This document shows, one piece after another, positions 54,786-63,750 of a stretch of DNA of 64,000 nucleotides. Below the pieces are notes generated by a model that saw only the letters and a list, made by a program, of their open reading frames with translations, ran no database searches and was not told the DNA's origin. The stretch's first letter is position 1, and each line of letters opens with the position of its first letter. Source of the stretch: Bacteroidales bacterium (lineage in GTDB: Bacteria; Bacteroidota; Bacteroidia; Bacteroidales; Marinilabiliaceae); NCBI GenBank assembly GCA_024401395.1, contig JAKSLD010000014.1:1-64000 (forward strand). The letters run 5' to 3'. The translations under genes were made by a program, and so were the position numbers.

Positions 54786-57317
54786 TCATTTTGCCTTTAC
54801 TACAAATGCGCCAGCGAAACCAGCCTTATGCACCATATCCAGATCTGCCGTTGCCTCTTCTTTCGTAGCATAGTTTCCAGCATAGAACTTTGTTAGTCCT
54901 TTACCCGGTATCTCCTCCTTTGTAATCTCACCAACCTTAGCCAACTTCTTTGGGTCAGGATTATTTCGGAACACACCTAGCTGGATGCGATATACTACAG
55001 AACCTGCGCTGGCTGTCGGGCTTTGCTCTTTCTTGGGTTCTTCCGGCTTCGTCTCCACAATCTTATCCATATTCTCCTCTTTCTTCACAACATCCTTGAC
55101 CTCTTCCTTGACTGGATCCTCCACTACGACAGGCTCTTCCTGTTTTGTAATTACCTTTTCTGGAGCCTCGCCTATTGGCTTGTCTATGGTCACCCCTACA
55201 GGATCACCCATCTTCTCCTTTGCAGGCAGAGGAAACGAACCATCTAGGTGAATAGCCACACGATGTATAGCTCTCTCAAATGTCTTGATACTGCGTTTCT
55301 TCAATAGTCCGGCCTTAGCGAACTGGTCTTCCGAGTCTGCAAGTGTTATATTCTCCACTATCTCGAAATCTCTTCTTGCTGCGGCAGCCATCTCTTCGAT
55401 CTCAGAATAGTCCACTGTGGCTGCATCCGGACCTGTTGTAAGATGTTCGCATTTATCATCATATATCTCAAACTTCTGCTCCAGTGCATTACTATGCAAG
55501 GTCAGCGAAGCTCTATTGAGCAATCCTATACGTTGTGCTATCTCCTGAGTCGATAACTCGTCATCCCTAAACGGCATTGTCTCTCCATTCAGCACCTTCT
55601 CCTGAAGCTTAACAATCTCAATCTGCATTATGCCAGCCCAAGCCAACAAATCGTCGGCCTTCTGCAGTTCCTCTATCTCTGCTAGGCTAAACACAGTTGC
55701 ATAGAAAGGGGCTCGTTCAGCCTTCATATCCACGAAATAGGCCTCATCATACATTATGTAATCGGAAGCGACCAACAAGTTATCCCAATCAAACGACACC
55801 TTCTTCGGAGTTCTTCTTATACTTGAGAACGGAATATAATCACCTGACTCTACCAAACGCTGTATTGTTGATATCTCCAGATTACGCACCTTCTCGCTCT
55901 GTTCAGTTATCAGATCCTCCAGTGCATACAACCTCTTCTCTATCTTCAGCACCTCTGATATCTGCTCATTTCTTTGCTCATTGGTCCTGAGGTTCATAAA
56001 TTCCTTTCGCTTGGCACCCATCAAGTTGTGCAGACTATCGTGCTCCTGTTGTATGTCAAATAACTTCTGGTAAGCCGACATTGCTTCAGAAGATCTGAAA
56101 TGCTCCCATTGCGTATACGTCAACGAGTCGCATATTTCAAACCGGAATCTATCCTCCTGCTCAGTCACGCTGAACTGCTTTGCCACCGAAGCTCTCATAC
56201 CATTAAGTGCCGTAGCCGAGGTATTCAGGGCATCATTTCTCATTTCAGAGAGCGAAGGATCAATCTCCAGTGCGGCTGCTTGACGAATCTCATCAGTAGA
56301 CTGAGCGAAACTACGTATCACACTATTGTCCCACAATATCTCATATACCACCACCGAGTCGGTAGAAGTCTCTCTGTTTGATGTAAACCAAGCCCTGTTT
56401 CGGAACTCGTCAGCCACAAACAGATAGTCGTCCGCTGGTGAATTAAAAGGCACGCCCAGATTCATAGGCTCAGTGAAAGTTCTATTCTCTGCATCGTAAG
56501 TAGTGCGATAGATATCCCAGCCACCCAAACCACCTGGTCGGTCCGAAGAGAAATAGAGTGTCGTACCATCAGTCATCATCACCGGCATCTTATCGTTTGC
56601 CGTTGTAGCCAGACCATTGAGCAATGTAGCCTCACCCCAGCCATCAAGCAATTGTTCCATCTTGTACAGATGTTCATTCTGCTCTTCCTCTGGAGTCATA
56701 GAAAAATACACTGCATCACCTCTCTCTGTGCGGAACAGAATACCATTAGGGTCGATATTATCTGAGAAGAATGCACTGTTTCTTGCCACTGTACCCACCT
56801 CCTTAGAAGGTGTATAAATCATCATTGAAGAATCTCGTGGCACCTTATACTTGTCGATTACTCTAAGTTTGAAGAGTTTGCTAGACAGCGGTATTGCTAC
56901 CGTACATTGTTCAATCTGTTTCTGGCACTGCTCATCATACTTATGCGTCTTCGTTGTCTTGAGATACTTCTCATACGACTGCTGTGCCAGCTCGTACTCA
57001 TATATTCTCTGATATGCCAAACCAAGATAATAATGACTTTCTGCCACGAATCCCTTTACCTGCGAATACTTCAGACGTCTGATACCCTCAGTGTTATTTA
57101 CACCCGACAGCACGTATGATGCTCCCAGGTAATAGTTCTGTTTAGCATCCCTATCATTCTTTGCCATCACAGGTTCCAAAGTAGATATGACAGCAGAGTA
57201 ATCGCCATCTTCAAATTGTGACGAAATCTTCTTAATGTTGACCGTTTGCGCCATTATCCCAATGACGCAGCAAGCCAAAAGCAATAGTGTTGATATTATC
57301 TTGTTTCGCACAGTCAA
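54786..57317 (-). CDS. TPR-PD40-SPOR envelope protein
   Basis: About 843 residues. Signal peptide ending IMAQ, TPR-like helical repeats (about 35-150), PD40 beta-propeller repeats (about 240-330; DGTTLYFSSDRPGGLGGWDIYRT), a long helical and coiled-coil middle (about 380-660), an acidic Lys/Glu/Pro linker (about 700-765) and a C-terminal SPOR domain (about 770-843; YRIQLGVFRNNPDPKKL). SPOR domains bind denuded peptidoglycan at division sites. The TPR-PD40 start recalls PorE of the T9SS, with SPOR replacing the OmpA peptidoglycan domain. The start is not ATG: TTG 57317 or GTG 57311. It is probably co-transcribed with pyrBI upstream and the YqeY gene. Role in anchoring or division is inference. 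Confidence 0.82.
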   Translation of the reverse strand: MTVRNKIISTLLLLACCVIGIMAQTVNIKKISSQFEDGDYSAVISTLEPVMAKNDRDAKQNYYLGASYVLSGVNNTEGIRRLKYSQVKGFVAESHYYLGLAYQRIYEYELAQQSYEKYLKTTKTHKYDEQCQKQIEQCTVAIPLSSKLFKLRVIDKYKVPRDSSMMIYTPSKEVGTVARNSAFFSDNIDPNGILFRTERGDAVYFSMTPEEEQNEHLYKMEQLLDGWGEATLLNGLATTANDKMPVMMTDGTTLYFSSDRPGGLGGWDIYRTTYDAENRTFTEPMNLGVPFNSPADDYLFVADEFRNRAWFTSNRETSTDSVVVYEILWDNSVIRSFAQSTDEIRQAAALEIDPSLSEMRNDALNTSATALNGMRASVAKQFSVTEQEDRFRFEICDSLTYTQWEHFRSSEAMSAYQKLFDIQQEHDSLHNLMGAKRKEFMNLRTNEQRNEQISEVLKIEKRLYALEDLITEQSEKVRNLEISTIQRLVESGDYIPFSSIRRTPKKVSFDWDNLLVASDYIMYDEAYFVDMKAERAPFYATVFSLAEIEELQKADDLLAWAGIMQIEIVKLQEKVLNGETMPFRDDELSTQEIAQRIGLLNRASLTLHSNALEQKFEIYDDKCEHLTTGPDAATVDYSEIEEMAAAARRDFEIVENITLADSEDQFAKAGLLKKRSIKTFERAIHRVAIHLDGSFPLPAKEKMGDPVGVTIDKPIGEAPEKVITKQEEPVVVEDPVKEEVKDVVKKEENMDKIVETKPEEPKKEQSPTASAGSVVYRIQLGVFRNNPDPKKLAKVGEITKEEIPGKGLTKFYAGNYATKEEATADLDMVHKAGFAGAFVVKAK

Positions 57318-57346
57318 TATAGTTTAATTCTTATCTGGTATAAACC

Positions 57347-57799
57347 TTAAATGATTACCATCTGGTTCTCATTTGTTGTCTTCTCGCAGAAATGGCAACG
57401 GAATGCCAAAGGCGACTTGCTTATGACACGGAAGCGAGTCGTGATAGGCTGATGGTTCGTAACGCACTTAGGATTCATACACTTTACATAGCCTATTACC
57501 TCATCAGGCACAGCCACCATGCGCTTCTCAACAACTTCGTAGTTACGTATTATGTTCAGCTTAGCCTGTGGAGCCACGAGAGCAATCTTGTTTATCTCGT
57601 CGCCCTCGAAAAACTTATCAGCAACCTTAATGATACTCTTTCTGCCAAGTTTATGGCTCTCGAGATTAGTTCCAAAAGTTATCTGATTTGGGATATGCTC
57701 AAGTCCAAGAATAGAGATTACCTTAAAGAGGTTCTCTGCAGGAATACGATCTATTACTGTTCCGTCCTTAATAGCGGATACCTTAAGTTCCTTCTGCAT
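57347..57799 (-). CDS. pyrI: Aspartate carbamoyltransferase regulatory chain
   Basis: 150 residues. Binds CTP/ATP and regulates PyrB. N-terminal allosteric domain (KVSAIKDGTVIDRIPAENLFKVISIL) and C-terminal zinc domain with four Cys (CMNPKCVTNHQP...CHFCE, about 109-141). It lies 30 nt downstream of pyrB, the usual order in the PyrBI holoenzyme. Its presence predicts allosteric feedback control of pyrimidine synthesis. Confidence 0.96.
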   Translation of the reverse strand: MQKELKVSAIKDGTVIDRIPAENLFKVISILGLEHIPNQITFGTNLESHKLGRKSIIKVADKFFEGDEINKIALVAPQAKLNIIRNYEVVEKRMVAVPDEVIGYVKCMNPKCVTNHQPITTRFRVISKSPLAFRCHFCEKTTNENQMVII

Positions 57800-57829
57800 A
57801 ATTATTTCCTTTTATCAATTATAAAGAAA

Positions 57830-58741
57830 TTACTTTACACCCATAATAGCTGCGATGATAGCCATACGGGTATACATACCATTCTCAGCCTGCTGGAAGT
57901 AGTATGCCTTTGGATTAGCATCCACGTCCTCCGAGATCTCATTCACTCTTGGCAGTGGGTGAAGTATCTTGAGATTATCCTTAGTATTGGCAAGCATTTC
58001 ATTGCGAAGTACATATGTGTTCTTCACGCGCTCATACTCCATAAGGTCGGCGAAACGTTCCTTCTGTACTCGGGTCATATAGAGAATATCAGCCTCATTC
58101 AATACGGCATTCATATCCTTATGCTCCTCATACTTGATGCCTCTGTGATCGAGGAACTCCTTATACTCGTCCGGCATCTTGAGTTCATCTGGCGACACGA
58201 AATAGAAAGTAGGTTCGAAATCGGCCATAGCCTGAATGAGTGAATGCACAGTGCGGCCATATTTCATATCACCCACCATAGCAATCTTCAAGTGGTCGAG
58301 ATGACCCTGAGTCTTCATCATTGAATACATGTCGAGCAAAGTCTGCGAAGGGTGCTGATTAGCACCATCACCTGCATTTACAACTGGTACTCTTGACTGC
58401 TCGCTTGCATATCGAGCTGCGCCCTCCAATGGGTGACGCATCACGATTAGGTCGGCATAATTAGATACCATCTTGATAGTATCTTTCAGTGTCTCGCCCT
58501 TTGTCGTAGAAGTTGCATTTACATCCGAGAAGCCGATTACACGTGCGCCCAGGCGGTTCATTGCCGTCTCGAAACTGAGTCGTGTACGGGTAGATGGTTC
58601 GAAGAATAGGCTCGCAATGATGTGTCCTTGAAGAAGTGGCTGATGTGGATTTTTTTCGAAATCGGCAGCCAACTCGAGAATGCGAAGAATCTCGTCCTTA
58701 GTGAAATCCGTAATGGATACGAGACTTTTATTTTTAATCAT
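57830..58741 (-). CDS. pyrB: Aspartate carbamoyltransferase catalytic chain
   Basis: 303 residues; joins carbamoyl phosphate and aspartate, the first committed step of pyrimidine synthesis. Carbamoyl-phosphate motif [18 protein letters not shown] (about 47-64), [26 protein letters not shown] and LPRVNEI near the end. The ATG at 58741 is chosen: the next upstream ATG (58774) lies inside the predicted -7 box. First gene of pyrB-pyrI-SPOR-YqeY. Confidence 0.96.
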   Translation of the reverse strand: MIKNKSLVSITDFTKDEILRILELAADFEKNPHQPLLQGHIIASLFFEPSTRTRLSFETAMNRLGARVIGFSDVNATSTTKGETLKDTIKMVSNYADLIVMRHPLEGAARYASEQSRVPVVNAGDGANQHPSQTLLDMYSMMKTQGHLDHLKIAMVGDMKYGRTVHSLIQAMADFEPTFYFVSPDELKMPDEYKEFLDHRGIKYEEHKDMNAVLNEADILYMTRVQKERFADLMEYERVKNTYVLRNEMLANTKDNLKILHPLPRVNEISEDVDANPKAYYFQQAENGMYTRMAIIAAIMGVK

Positions 58742-58771
58742 GGGATTATATTTTGAAGCATTATCGAGATG

Positions 58772-58779
58772 CAAATATA
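58772..58779 (-). promoter_or_regulatory. -7 box TATATTTG of pyrB
   Basis: Perfect TAnnTTTG on the minus strand; RNA would start near 58765 with a leader of about 24 nt. No well-spaced TTTG is seen upstream, so activation or a weak promoter is possible. Confidence 0.5.
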
Positions 58780-58843
58780 GTGCTTTTTGAGGTATTATAT
58801 ACCCTTATCTTTGTCAAAAAAGACTATAATAGTTATTGTTGAT

Positions 58844-58909
58844 AATATAGGCGTAGTCTATGGCTAGTCATAGAGAGCACCCTTGTTCATCGTAATTTTT
58901 TTATATTTG
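58844..58909 (+). repeat. 11-bp-period array F with conserved cap, merging into a promoter
   Basis: Units AATATAGGCGT (58844), AGTCTATGGCT (58855), AGTCATAGAGA (58866), then the cap CCCTTGTTCATCGTAATTTT (58880-58899). The T-rich end of the cap runs straight into TATATTTG (58902-58909), a perfect -7 box for the flippase gene. Confidence 0.75.
58884..58909 (+). promoter_or_regulatory. Promoter of the flippase gene inside the repeat cap
   Basis: TATATTTG at 58902-58909 matches TAnnTTTG. TTG of the cap (58883-58885) could serve as -33 although the 16-nt spacer is short. RNA would start near 58916, which excludes a start codon at 58883 and supports ATG 58934. Confidence 0.5.
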
Positions 58910-58933
58910 CACCGTTTCGGACGAATAGAGCAG

Positions 58934-60478
58934 ATGGCAGAATCAAGGACTCAGAAAAGTATTCGCAATGCGAAAGTCGCACTGTTTTTCAGTGTGCTGA
59001 CTTTTGCGTTGGGCTTTTTTTCGCGAAAAATACTCCTGGATGCTCTAGGGGCTGACATATTGGGACTATATACTACGGCCAACAATCTTTGCGGATTTCT
59101 GAACCTAGCTGAGATGGGAATCACATCTGCTGTGGCATTTTCTCTATACAAGCCTATTTTCGACAACGACCGACAAGCCATAACTGAAATAGTCTCAATA
59201 CAAGGCTGGCTGTTCAGGTATGTGGGAACGGCAATGATTGTGGGAGCAATCATACTGATGGCTTGTTTCCCTGTATTCTTCAATGAGGAGAAGACACATC
59301 TGCCATTGTGGTATTCATACGCGACATTTGGGGTTGTGTTTCTGTCGCAGGTATTGGGGTATTTCTTTTGCTATCAGCAGACGTTGCTGAGTGCCGACCA
59401 GAAGGAGTATAAGATAGTCACGGCGCTACAGGGAGGAAGGTCGCTCAAGATGGTGCTGCAGATAGTGGGGATTGGGTTCTGGGGATTGGGGTATGAGTTT
59501 TGGCTGATTATAGAGCTATTATGTGGCGTTTTGACAGTAGGAATAATAGCGTTTGAGATTAACAAACAATACAAATGGCTCAACTGCGACATTTCTCAAG
59601 GGGGGACTCTATTGATTAAATATCATGTCATCCTAGAAAAAATCAAGCAGATGATGGTGCATAAGATTTGTTTTTCAATTATTGACAGAGTTAGTCCGGT
59701 TATAGTTTATGGTTTGATTTCACTATCGGTTGTAGCTATATATGGGAACTATATGATGATAATAACAAATATAGGTATCCTTGTAAGCAGTTGCTTTAAT
59801 GGGCTAACAGCCAGTATAGGGAATCTTGCATCAGAAAGAAATGACAATAAGGTTGAGAGTTTTTTCAGGTCGTGCCTTATTTTTAGATTATGGTTAGTTT
59901 CGATAATCTGCTACTGTATTGGAAAGTTGATAAACCCATTCATGACACTATGGGTAGGAGCAGATTATTTGTTTGATGAACAAATGGTATTATTATTGGT
60001 CATATTCTCTTTCGTAGAATTTTCCTGCACAACAGATCCATTCATATATGCGTACGGATTATATCAAGACATATGGGCTCCAATAACGCACTTGGCACTC
60101 AATCTATCATTATCGATTATATTGGGGATGGCATTAGGTGTGAAAGGCGTTGTTTTGGGTGTAACAATCAGTCAAGCCTTGATATACGGTATCTGGAAAC
60201 CATATTTTTTATATACAAGAGGATTTAAAATATCGGCATTGAGGATAATCCCCACGGCATTGGTGGCATTTTTGCTAATAGGTGGAACGTGGTATGTTTC
60301 TGACAACATCCTCAATATGCTTAATCTGACTATTATTACATGGGGAGAATTGGTATATTCAGGAACAGTCACATTACTTGTCTTTGGAGTAATAAGTACA
60401 GCATTATTTTATGGATTACTGAAAAGATATAGAGAAACACTAGTGAGGATACTCCAAAATGCGACAAGCAAACGGTAA
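58934..60478 (+). CDS. Polysaccharide flippase (Wzx/MATE-like)
   Basis: 514 residues, about 12-14 membrane segments, pattern of the oligosaccharidyl-lipid flippase family (KSIRNAKVALFFSVLTFALGFFSRKILLDALGADILGLY at the N-terminus). It should move lipid-linked oligosaccharide across the inner membrane. ATG 58934 is chosen because the predicted promoter lies at 58902-58909. Base composition changes sharply inside the gene, from about 50 % G+C before 59600 to about 30 % after 59620 in sampled stretches, so the gene looks mosaic. It converges on the GT4 gene with a gap of only 8 nt and no terminator. Confidence 0.88.
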   Translation: MAESRTQKSIRNAKVALFFSVLTFALGFFSRKILLDALGADILGLYTTANNLCGFLNLAEMGITSAVAFSLYKPIFDNDRQAITEIVSIQGWLFRYVGTAMIVGAIILMACFPVFFNEEKTHLPLWYSYATFGVVFLSQVLGYFFCYQQTLLSADQKEYKIVTALQGGRSLKMVLQIVGIGFWGLGYEFWLIIELLCGVLTVGIIAFEINKQYKWLNCDISQGGTLLIKYHVILEKIKQMMVHKICFSIIDRVSPVIVYGLISLSVVAIYGNYMMIITNIGILVSSCFNGLTASIGNLASERNDNKVESFFRSCLIFRLWLVSIICYCIGKLINPFMTLWVGADYLFDEQMVLLLVIFSFVEFSCTTDPFIYAYGLYQDIWAPITHLALNLSLSIILGMALGVKGVVLGVTISQALIYGIWKPYFLYTRGFKISALRIIPTALVAFLLIGGTWYVSDNILNMLNLTIITWGELVYSGTVTLLVFGVISTALFYGLLKRYRETLVRILQNATSKR

Positions 60479-60486
60479 ATGACATA

Positions 60487-61626
60487 TCACTTTGTCACAG
60501 TTTCTGCATGATAGATCGACACCAAATGCTTCCCGACCTCATCAAAACTATACTGACGTCCGTATTCTTTTATAGTTGATTTATCAAAAGTATCACTCGT
60601 ATCAAGCATTTGCATAATAGCCTGTGACAATTGGCTTTCATCCCTTGGTTCAATCAATAATCCGCACTTAGAATCAATCATTTCACTTATTCCTCCAACA
60701 TTTGTAGATACAACAGGTATTCCTACAGCCAGAGCCTCCGATATGACTACAGGAGCATTTTCGTAATTGGAAAACATTACCATAAAGTCACTATTTCGTA
60801 ACCAGTCGCAGACTTCTCTCGGAGTTTGTTCGCCTACAAATCTGACAACATTATCCGTTAAGTTCAATTGCTCTGAATATAGTTTTACTTGTTTATAATC
60901 CGCGCCATCCCCTACTATTACCAACTCGAAATCATCTCTTTTCGCTAATACTTCTTTTATACTTCGCAAAATACCTGTAATATTCTTATGCTTATCATTA
61001 AAACATGATATGTGTAGTATCCTCTTCTTCCCTATACTAATAGTCTTTTCGTAACTATCATAGAAAAAATCATCTACCACATTATTTATCTTTCCATATA
61101 CCCCCGGGGATAGACCTCTTCTCTGCATAGCCTTACCTAGGTCTTCACTTACGGGAAGTATACATTTTGCATTTTTCACAACTATCTGAGTCAACATTTT
61201 ATGCACAAAATTCCTAAAACATACTCTCATGTGAAGATATCTCGTCCAATGCTCTACCACTACGTATGGCACTCTACGGAACCTCCATAAGAGCCAAGCT
61301 AACACCCCACATCTTGTAAGCACGTTCACTTGTACCAAATCAGGCTTCTCTTTCAATCTCTTATATCCGAATAGAAATGCTCTGAAATATACCCAGAATT
61401 TGAAAAGGGCCAATTTGGGGTTTGGGTAATAAACCACTATTTCATGAACACCGTCTATTACTTCTTCTGTAATTTCATATTCAGATACATTCTCATCTGG
61501 TTTTAAATAAATTACCTCAACGCAAGACACACACCTACGCACTGCCTGTGCGTGTTTTCTAACACACAAACCAGACATTGCATCATATCTAGACGGATAC
61601 CACGAAGTTAAAAACAGAACATTCAT
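60487..61626 (-). CDS. Glycosyltransferase family 4
   Basis: 379 residues, GT-B fold. C-terminal donor-site pattern NAPVVISEALAVGIPVVSTNVGGISEM with the E-x7-E pair, and the N-terminal VLFLTSWYPSRYDAMSGLCVRKHAQAV. Adds a sugar from a nucleotide donor to a surface-glycan precursor; donor and acceptor unknown. ATG 61626 overlaps the stop codon of the upstream gene as TAATG, which fixes the start; extension to 61650 is unlikely. AT-rich like its neighbours. Confidence 0.9.
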   Translation of the reverse strand: MNVLFLTSWYPSRYDAMSGLCVRKHAQAVRRCVSCVEVIYLKPDENVSEYEITEEVIDGVHEIVVYYPNPKLALFKFWVYFRAFLFGYKRLKEKPDLVQVNVLTRCGVLAWLLWRFRRVPYVVVEHWTRYLHMRVCFRNFVHKMLTQIVVKNAKCILPVSEDLGKAMQRRGLSPGVYGKINNVVDDFFYDSYEKTISIGKKRILHISCFNDKHKNITGILRSIKEVLAKRDDFELVIVGDGADYKQVKLYSEQLNLTDNVVRFVGEQTPREVCDWLRNSDFMVMFSNYENAPVVISEALAVGIPVVSTNVGGISEMIDSKCGLLIEPRDESQLSQAIMQMLDTSDTFDKSTIKEYGRQYSFDEVGKHLVSIYHAETVTK

Positions 61627-62795
61627 TAATGATTTGATGTTTTTCTGCATGTACCAACAAGTACAATAATGATTAATACAACAGAAGCAGTATACAATAA
61701 AAATCCAGGCTCTTCTGGGAGATATGGCTTCAATCTTGAATATCTAGCATATTCAAAAAAAGACGTGCTTACGGTACAAAAAGCTATCCACAATGATATA
61801 TTAGTGCGTTTTAATAACAAATAAGCTACACTAAGCTGATCGCCCAAGTACAAATATCTGTCATGCATGCATGGAAGTATATATGGAATTATTATGGCTC
61901 CGACCATAGCTACAACCAGCATATTCTCAATATTAAGATTATAGTTACTCGGTCTTAGTAAATAACCATACAACAATGTAAACGACACTGTAAGCACCAT
62001 TCCTACAATCCTTACAGGCTCATAATAATCATTTGAAATGAATATATACGGATTTGCTAGATTTTGGGACAGTCGGGGGTCCTGGTTAGCTTGTCCTATA
62101 TAAATCATTAGTATTTCAGATATAGGTCTACCTGCTATAAGGGATGGAACTACTGTTATAATAACAGTTATTAAAGCAAAAACAAAATGCCAAATTTTGA
62201 CTTCCCCATGAATTAGAGCGACAAATAAAAAAGGAAGTATAAAAATAGCCTGCATTTTGAAAGCGAACGCGAGTCCGAACATAACGCAAGCTAGAATTGG
62301 GCGTCGCTTCATAATTGAAAATATGGTTAGCACACAGAACGTTGAGTACATAACATCGCACTGTCCCCAATAACTGCTATTCCAAAATAATGTAGGGACA
62401 AGCCACATAATTGACGCTGTGAGATGCAATTTGATAGAATGATCTATATGGTATAACATGTACGATATTGAATAACAAAGCACAATATCAAATAATACTG
62501 AAAAAAACTTGATACCATAAACATAGTATTGCGGTTGCAATAGAGAAATAGGGCACAAAAAGTAAGTATAGAGAGGCATATAATTACACTCCTCATGTAC
62601 GTGTGCTAAGCCGTATATTATTCCGTAGTCTCTAAAATGCTGTGTCCATGGCTCTACAAAACAAAGCAAATCATCACTATGATGAGGCGAAAGGATTATC
62701 CTGACTAAAAAACCAATCACAAAGAGGAAAATTGGGAGTCTATCATACTTACTTCCTAATGCCTCAATCTTATTGAATAATATTTTTACATTCAT
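61626..62795 (-). CDS. Multi-membrane glycosyltransferase, GT-C type (Gpi18/COG5542-like)
   Basis: 389 residues with about ten membrane segments. The first loop carries an acidic pair (SPHHSDDLLCFVEPW, about 41-55), and NSSYWGQCDVMYSTFCVL and LAFAFKMQAIFILPFLF are typical of polyprenyl-phosphate-sugar-dependent GT-C enzymes; CMHDRYLYLGDQL matches the HxRY-type motif of that group. It may use the sugar donor made by the adjacent GT2 enzyme, on the periplasmic side. ATG 62795, 4 nt after the GT2 stop; a start at 62825 would overlap GT2. Confidence 0.8.
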   Translation of the reverse strand: MNVKILFNKIEALGSKYDRLPIFLFVIGFLVRIILSPHHSDDLLCFVEPWTQHFRDYGIIYGLAHVHEECNYMPLYTYFLCPISLLQPQYYVYGIKFFSVLFDIVLCYSISYMLYHIDHSIKLHLTASIMWLVPTLFWNSSYWGQCDVMYSTFCVLTIFSIMKRRPILACVMFGLAFAFKMQAIFILPFLFVALIHGEVKIWHFVFALITVIITVVPSLIAGRPISEILMIYIGQANQDPRLSQNLANPYIFISNDYYEPVRIVGMVLTVSFTLLYGYLLRPSNYNLNIENMLVVAMVGAIIIPYILPCMHDRYLYLGDQLSVAYLLLKRTNISLWIAFCTVSTSFFEYARYSRLKPYLPEEPGFLLYTASVVLIIIVLVGTCRKTSNH

Positions 62796-62799
62796 CTTT

Positions 62800-63750
62800 T
62801 TATTTGCATATACATTTATCTTCACTCAGAATATATTCACTTCTTCCTTTTACCTCATCAAATATTCCCCCTATATATAATCCAACAACGCCAATAGTTA
62901 TCATCTGCATTCCGGAAAAGAACGATAATAAAATAACCAATGTAGTCCATCCACTCACAGCATCTGTGAATCCTACCATTTTACCAAACAGTGCATAAAG
63001 GGCATAAACAATAGAAACAAGTACACTTAGTCCTCCTAGACTTAAAATAAATTTTAAAGGCTTAGTTGAGAAATACAAGAAAGATGACATTGCTAAACGC
63101 AACATTTTGCGTAAAGGATATTTCGTATCTCCAGACATTCGAGCCTCTCTTACATATTTATATGCAATTTGCTTATAACCAATCCATGACATCAAGCCTC
63201 TAACATATTTCCCATGCTCTGTAAATTTATTGAATTGTCTTATCGCATTCGGGCCAATAACTCTAAAATCACCCACATCTTTTGGAAGTTCGATTTCACT
63301 CATATAATTCAACACCTTATAGAACCAACGAGCAGACAAACGCTTGAATAAACTCTCTCCCTTTCTTTTATTTCTCTGACCAAAAACAATCTCGGCATTC
63401 TCTTTTACGAGAATGTGAAGCATGTCTGGAATTAACTCTGGAGGATCTTGAAGATCCGCGTCTATTATTGCAGCATAGTTCGTTCTACAAAAGTTAACCC
63501 CGGCAGTAATTGCAGCTTGATGTCCAAAGTTTCTTGAGAAGGATAACACCTGGATTTCAGAATAAATTTTCGCCGCTTCGAATAATATATCAAACGTTCG
63601 ATCATTACTGCCATCATTGACAAATAACAGTACAACTTCATATCCAATATTTTTTAATTTATTGGACACATCAATTAACGAAGATATAGACAATGGCAAC
63701 ACATCCTGTTCATTGTAACACGGTATTATTATTGTAATATCTTTTTTCAT
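62800..63750 (-). CDS. Glycosyltransferase family 2, polyprenyl-phosphate sugar synthase (GtrB/DPM1-like)
   Basis: 316 residues. GT-A domain with IIIPCYNEQDVL, VLFVNDGSNDRTFD, FSRNFGHQAAITAG and the DXD-type IDADLQDPPELI, then two C-terminal membrane segments (about 225-300) with GLYIGGIFDEVKGR. This is the pattern of enzymes that make undecaprenyl-phosphate glucose or mannose for membrane GT-C enzymes, one of which is encoded next. ATG overlaps the upstream stop as ATGA. Confidence 0.92.
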   Translation of the reverse strand: MKKDITIIIPCYNEQDVLPLSISSLIDVSNKLKNIGYEVVLLFVNDGSNDRTFDILFEAAKIYSEIQVLSFSRNFGHQAAITAGVNFCRTNYAAIIDADLQDPPELIPDMLHILVKENAEIVFGQRNKRKGESLFKRLSARWFYKVLNYMSEIELPKDVGDFRVIGPNAIRQFNKFTEHGKYVRGLMSWIGYKQIAYKYVREARMSGDTKYPLRKMLRLAMSSFLYFSTKPLKFILSLGGLSVLVSIVYALYALFGKMVGFTDAVSGWTTLVILLSFFSGMQMITIGVVGLYIGGIFDEVKGRSEYILSEDKCICK

